From Dyadobacter jiangsuensis (lineage in GTDB: Bacteria > Bacteroidota > Bacteroidia > Cytophagales > Spirosomataceae), in assembly GCF_003014695.1 (NCBI RefSeq), contig NZ_PYAS01000005.1, positions 186,001 through 250,000 on the forward strand: a DNA stretch of 64,000 bases, read 5' to 3'. Positions 60,591 to 64,000 of the stretch are shown here, piece by piece. Positions within the stretch are counted from its first letter, which is position 1; each line of letters begins with the position of its first letter. A program made the translations under genes and the position numbers. The notes under the pieces were generated by a model. The model was not told the DNA's origin. It worked only from the letters and a program-made list of their open reading frames with translations, and made no database searches.

Positions 60591-60663
60591 GTCAAAATTT
60601 TCAGGCGCATTTTTCAAGTCAAAACAAAATTTGTAAACTTTTTTAGTTTCTAAAAATATTAAT

Positions 60664-60750
60664 TAACTGAAATACAGTTAGTTAGTTCAAAATATTTGAA
60701 AACTTTTTCTCGAAACATTTTTCATTTAAGTTCCGAAATATGTAAATTTG
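60664..60750 (+). promoter_or_regulatory. Probable nrdJ promoter and upstream inverted repeat
   Basis: TAAATTTG (60743-60750) exactly fits the -7 element TAnnTTTG, with TTTT (60719-60722) as a weak -33 element 20 bases upstream; the leader is about 35 bases. A 6-5-6 inverted repeat TAACTG AAATA CAGTTA (60664-60680) lies further upstream and could be an operator. The sequence around is strongly AT-rich. No B12 riboswitch core was seen. Confidence 0.45.
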
Positions 60751-60789
60751 AAACTCTCAACTTCTTCAAAAAACGTCTGATACCACCTA

Positions 60790-63342
60790 ATGGAATCCAT
60801 AAAATCTTCACAATCAGAAAGAACCTACACCAGTGACGAAGCCTATCAGGCGTCGCTGGAATACTTCCGGGGCGACGATCTTGCGGCCCGCGTTTGGGTG
60901 AATAAATATGCCTTGAAAGATTCGTTCGGGGCCATCTATGAAGCAACGCCGAACGACATGCACCGCCGCATTGCTTCCGAAATTGCGCGCATCGAGCAGC
61001 GCTATCCGAATCCATTGAGCGAAGCGGAGATTTTCGATTTGATCAAAGATTTCAAATACATTATCCCGCAAGGCAGCCCCATGACGGGCATCGGTAATCC
61101 TTACCAGATCGCCTCGCTTTCCAACTGCTTTGTAATCGGCAACAATGGCGTCTCGGATTCCTATGGCGGCATTATGAAGATCGACCAGGAACAGGTACAA
61201 TTGATGAAACGTCGCGGCGGCGTGGGGCACGACCTCTCGCATATCCGCCCGAAAGGCTCGCCTGTGAAAAATTCGGCGCTGACATCGACCGGTATCGTGC
61301 CGTTCATGGAGCGCTTCTCCAATTCCACCCGTGAAGTGGCTCAGGATGGCCGCAGGGGTGCATTGATGCTCTCGGTTTCCATCAAACACCCCGATTCCGA
61401 AAGCTTCATCGATGCTAAAATGGAGCAGGGAAAGGTTACCGGCGCCAATGTTTCGGTGCGAATCGACGATGAATTTATGAAAGCGGTCGACGCAGGAACC
61501 GCCTACCGCCAGCAATATCCTATCAAAAGCGATAGTCCTTCACATATCAAGGACATCGACGCGACGGCGCTCTGGAAGAAAATCGTGCATAATGCATGGC
61601 AGTCGGCCGAGCCGGGCATCCTCTTCTGGGATACGATCATCCGCGAATCCGTACCCGATTGCTACGCCGACCTTGGTTACGAGACCATTTCGACCAACCC
61701 ATGCGGCGAAATCCCGCTTTGCGCCTATGATTCTTGTCGTTTGCTGGCCATTAACCTCTTCTCGTACGTAGAAGACGCATTCACTGCCAAAGCAAAATTC
61801 AACTGGGAGCTGTTCAAAAAACATATTGCTGCCGCACAGCGCATGATGGACGACATTATCGACCTTGAACTCGAAAAGATCGATGCGATTCTGCAAAAAA
61901 TTGATGAAGATCCGGAAGATGCCGAAGTGAAGCGCGTGGAGCGCAATCTTTGGTTAAATATCCAGACAAAAGCCAAAGAAGGCCGTCGTACCGGTATCGG
62001 TATCACCGCGGAAGGCGATATGCTGGCTGCATTGGGCCTGCGTTACGGAAGCGACGAGGGCAATGCATTTGCCGTTGAAATCCATAAAACCGTTGCGCTG
62101 GAAGCTTACCGCGGATCGGTTCATACCGCCAAAGAACGCGGTCCGTTTACGATTTTCGATTCGGAAAGAGAGAAAAACAACCCGTTCATCAACCGCCTGA
62201 AAGAAGCCGATGCGCAGCTTTATTACGAAATGCTGGAATACGGTCGCCGGAACATCGCATTGCTGACGATCGCACCTACTGGCACGACGAGCTTAATGTC
62301 GCAAACGACTTCGGGTATCGAGCCGGTTTTCCTGCCAGTTTATAAAAGAAGAAGAAAAGTCAACCCGAACGACAAGGACGTTCGCGTGGATTTTGTCGAT
62401 GAGGTAGGCGATTCGTGGGAGGAATATGTGGTTTTCCATCACCGTTTCAAGGAATGGATGGAGGTTAATGGCTTCGATACCTCTAAAAATTACGCGCAGA
62501 AAGACCTCGATGAGCTGGTTAAAAAATCGCCTTACTACAAAGCCACCTCCAATGATGTGGATTACCTCAAAAAGGTGAAAATGCAGGGCGCGATTCAGCA
62601 ATGGGTGGACCACTCGATCAGCGTGACCATCAACATGCCGAACGACGTCACCGAAGAACTCGTGGGCGAGTGCTACATGGAAGCCTGGAAAGCGGGTTGC
62701 AAAGGCGTTACCGTGTACCGCGACGGCTCACGTTCGGGCGTTTTGATTTCCAATACAGAGAAAAAAGAAGAGCCGAAAGACGGCAGCCCAATGCCGTTCC
62801 CGACCGAGCGCCCGCAAACGCTCGAAGCCGACGTAGTACGTTTTCAGAATAAAAAGGATAAATGGATTGCATTCATCGGCCTGATCGACGGACGCCCGTA
62901 CGAGATCTTCACCGGTTTTGCCGATGATGAAGACGGTATCCTGATCCCGCGCTGGGTAAATGAAGGTTTGATTATCAAAAACCGGGAAGCCGACGGCAGC
63001 TCGCGCTATGATTTTCAATACAAAAACACACGCGGCTACAAAACCACGATCGAAGGGTTGTCCTACAAATTCAATCCTGAATACTGGAACTACGCGAAGC
63101 TCATTTCCAGCACATTGCGCCATGGAATGCCGATTGAAAAAGTGGTAGACCTGATCAGCAGTCTCCAACTCGACGAAGCGATCAATACCTGGAAAGCCGG
63201 CGTTGCCCGCGCCTTGAAACGTTACATCCCGGATGGTACCGAAGCGGCGAAGCAGAAATGCCAGAACTGCGGCTCGACGAATTTGCTGTACCAGGAAGGA
63301 TGTTTGACGTGCAAGGATTGCGGCTCGTCCAAATGCGGATAA
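60790..63342 (+). CDS. nrdJ: Adenosylcobalamin-dependent ribonucleotide reductase (class II)
   Basis: An 850-residue class II enzyme that reduces ribonucleotides to deoxyribonucleotides using coenzyme B12 in place of the NrdB radical subunit. The N-terminal part carries ARVWVNKYAL and the redox cysteine in IASLSNCFVIG (Cys113). The radical-site motif is STNPCGEIPLCAYDSC (Cys305). The C-terminal region has SRSGVLI (about 643-649) and a zinc-ribbon-like CQNCGSTNLLYQEGCLTCKDCGSSKCG, whose cysteines probably re-reduce the active site. The ATG at 60790 is well supported. It stands alone; no class I genes are in the window. Confidence 0.95.
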   Translation: MESIKSSQSERTYTSDEAYQASLEYFRGDDLAARVWVNKYALKDSFGAIYEATPNDMHRRIASEIARIEQRYPNPLSEAEIFDLIKDFKYIIPQGSPMTGIGNPYQIASLSNCFVIGNNGVSDSYGGIMKIDQEQVQLMKRRGGVGHDLSHIRPKGSPVKNSALTSTGIVPFMERFSNSTREVAQDGRRGALMLSVSIKHPDSESFIDAKMEQGKVTGANVSVRIDDEFMKAVDAGTAYRQQYPIKSDSPSHIKDIDATALWKKIVHNAWQSAEPGILFWDTIIRESVPDCYADLGYETISTNPCGEIPLCAYDSCRLLAINLFSYVEDAFTAKAKFNWELFKKHIAAAQRMMDDIIDLELEKIDAILQKIDEDPEDAEVKRVERNLWLNIQTKAKEGRRTGIGITAEGDMLAALGLRYGSDEGNAFAVEIHKTVALEAYRGSVHTAKERGPFTIFDSEREKNNPFINRLKEADAQLYYEMLEYGRRNIALLTIAPTGTTSLMSQTTSGIEPVFLPVYKRRRKVNPNDKDVRVDFVDEVGDSWEEYVVFHHRFKEWMEVNGFDTSKNYAQKDLDELVKKSPYYKATSNDVDYLKKVKMQGAIQQWVDHSISVTINMPNDVTEELVGECYMEAWKAGCKGVTVYRDGSRSGVLISNTEKKEEPKDGSPMPFPTERPQTLEADVVRFQNKKDKWIAFIGLIDGRPYEIFTGFADDEDGILIPRWVNEGLIIKNREADGSSRYDFQYKNTRGYKTTIEGLSYKFNPEYWNYAKLISSTLRHGMPIEKVVDLISSLQLDEAINTWKAGVARALKRYIPDGTEAAKQKCQNCGSTNLLYQEGCLTCKDCGSSKCG

Positions 63343-63347
63343 TTTTT

Positions 63348-63440
63348 TAATTTTGAATGATTGAATGATTGAATGACCGAATAATTTCTATTCAGTCATT
63401 CAATCATTCAGTCATTCAATCATTCAGTCATTCAAAATTA
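63348..63440 (+). repeat. Inverted array of 8-bp repeats after nrdJ
   Basis: The left arm (63348-63383) runs TAATTTTGAATGATTGAATG... in 8-base steps (TGAATGAT units). The right arm (63389-63440) is its reverse complement, (ATTCARTC) units, and ends ATTCAAAATTA. Loop ATTTC. The right arm (52 bases) is exactly 16 bases, two units, longer than the left (36). It lies directly after the nrdJ stop and would fold into a long AU-rich hairpin, perhaps serving as a terminator. Confidence 0.9.
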
Positions 63441-63511
63441 CTACCACTCACGCTACTCATCTACCGCCTCGCCTGCCCCGGTTCAAAGCATTCACGCTTT
63501 AAACCGACACC

Positions 63512-63742
63512 ATGGTTATTTCGAAAATCCTGATCAGGTACCGCAGAGATAATGCGCTCTCCCAGAAGCAAATGTCCGATTTGCTCGGCGTTTCGCAGGT
63601 AGGTTACCACAAATGGGAAACCGGCACCACCAAAATTGAAATGGAGCATTATTGCCGCATCGCGACGTTGTGTGATGTGAGTTTGCTGGATCTTCTCCCG
63701 CGCGACTGGCAGGAGAAGATCAGGGATGAATTGGGAGTATGA
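63512..63742 (+). CDS. Xre-type helix-turn-helix regulator
   Basis: A 76-residue single-domain DNA-binding protein. The helix-turn-helix is clear: ILIRYRRDNALSQKQMSDLLGVSQVGYHKWETGTTKIEMEHYCRIATLCDVSLLDLL (about 6-62), the Cro/C1 fold. It has no ligand-binding or partner domain and no obvious toxin partner. Its stop lies five bases before the convergent purB stop. Its targets are unknown. Confidence 0.85.
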   Translation: MVISKILIRYRRDNALSQKQMSDLLGVSQVGYHKWETGTTKIEMEHYCRIATLCDVSLLDLLPRDWQEKIRDELGV

Positions 63743-63747
63743 CTTCC

Positions 63748-64000
63748 TTAAAAAGTATCTTCTACAACGCCCAGGTAGTTGAATGGGCTCAATGCGCGAA
63801 GTTCTTCCCGTATTTTTTCAGAGACGTCCAGTGTTTCGATGAAACGCGAGATCGAGTCGTGGGTGATTTTTTCGTTGGTGCGCGTCAGCTCTTTCAACGC
63901 CTCGTAAGGCTTCGGATAGCTTTCGCGACGCAGGATCGTCTGGATCGCTTCGGATACTACGGCCCAGTTTTCTTCCAGCTCCGCTTTCAATACCTCGCCA
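63748..64000 (-). CDS. purB: Adenylosuccinate lyase, C-terminal end (cut by window edge)
   Basis: Only the last 83 codons are in the window; the gene continues past 64000 on the minus strand. The visible part contains GEVLKAELEENWAVVSEAIQTILRRESYPKPYEALKELTR and later LREELRALSPFNYLGVVEDTF, which match the C-terminal helical domain of PurB: the E-x-NWAV-x-EA/EPIQT-x-RR segment is characteristic. PurB makes AMP from adenylosuccinate and acts earlier in purine synthesis. Confidence 0.9.
   Translation of the reverse strand, partial: GEVLKAELEENWAVVSEAIQTILRRESYPKPYEALKELTRTNEKITHDSISRFIETLDVSEKIREELRALSPFNYLGVVEDTF

Noticed and set aside
60502-60789. Possible cobalamin riboswitch before nrdJ
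   Set aside because: No B12-box-like conserved bases and too little structured sequence in the AT-rich leader.
63348-63440. Possible CRISPR array
   Set aside because: The units are only 8 bases, have no spacers, and reverse direction in the middle. The same reasons exclude the 10-bp arrays at 15.4 and 42.5 kb.

Overview
The window comes from a Bacteroidota chromosome, most likely a Cytophagales member close to Dyadobacter or Spirosoma. This rests on lineage-typical families (DUF3078, DUF2520, a Rossmann protein paired with a KdsC-type phosphatase, class II NrdJ, HmuTUV-HmuS), on several close matches to the Bacteroidota -7 element TAnnTTTG, and on the absence of clear Shine-Dalgarno sequences. 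The genus is an inference. I found no tRNA, rRNA, CRISPR array, insertion sequence or prophage, and no gene-free stretch exceeds 300 bases; the largest are 60502-60789 and 52252-52491.

Layout. 1-2.5 kb: the 5' part of smpB, a secreted NTF2-like protein, accD and an FMN reductase. 2.5-11.2 kb (minus): second half of the division and cell wall (dcw) cluster, murD-ftsW-murG-murC-ftsQ-ftsA-ftsZ. 11.3-16.5 kb (minus): mscL, a DUF3078 protein, an ECF sigma factor, then rplM-rpsI, rpsB and tsf. 16.5-25 kb: a beta-barrel-like protein, a DUF1080 protein, a VapBC-type toxin-antitoxin pair fused by overlap to a DUF2520/kdsC/acyltransferase run, a deacetylase, sbcD, a DksA-like protein and pdhB. 25.2-32.1 kb (minus): a three-gene transglutaminase / circularly permuted ATP-grasp-alpha-E / transglutaminase-amidoligase operon, predicted to make or process an unknown peptide. 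32.3-36.9 kb: proC, a DUF1338 oxygenase-like protein, an antitoxin-like DUF2442 protein, a two-domain esterase and a small coiled-coil protein. 37.1-43.6 kb (minus): first half of the dcw cluster, rsmH-ftsL-PBP-murE-mraY. 43.7-48.5 kb: a TlpA-like thioredoxin, MarR, FadN-like beta-oxidation enzyme and Rrf2. 48.5-52.3 kb (minus): a surface-glycan operon (epimerase, GT2, GT-C-like membrane protein). 52.5-56.2 kb: a lipoprotein, an M3 peptidase, DUF433 and a dicarboxylate symporter. 56.3-60.5 kb: heme uptake and breakdown operon. 60.8-64 kb: nrdJ, an HTH regulator and the 3' end of purB.

Two themes deserve attention. First, the dcw cluster is cut between mraY and murD. Both halves keep strand and order but lie 26 kb apart, and the cut after mraY is occupied by a 27-bp inverted repeat and a 44-bp pyrimidine tract whose other strand fits a G-quadruplex pattern. 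Second, several intergenic gaps hold arrays of very short phased repeats facing each other: 10-bp units with a GTCA core at 42.5 kb and 15.4 kb (and a single arm at 9.8 kb), and 8-bp units at 63.4 kb. Each lies directly after a stop codon and would fold into a long hairpin. I know of no named element with this design. GC-rich REP-like palindromes add to the intergenic repeats.
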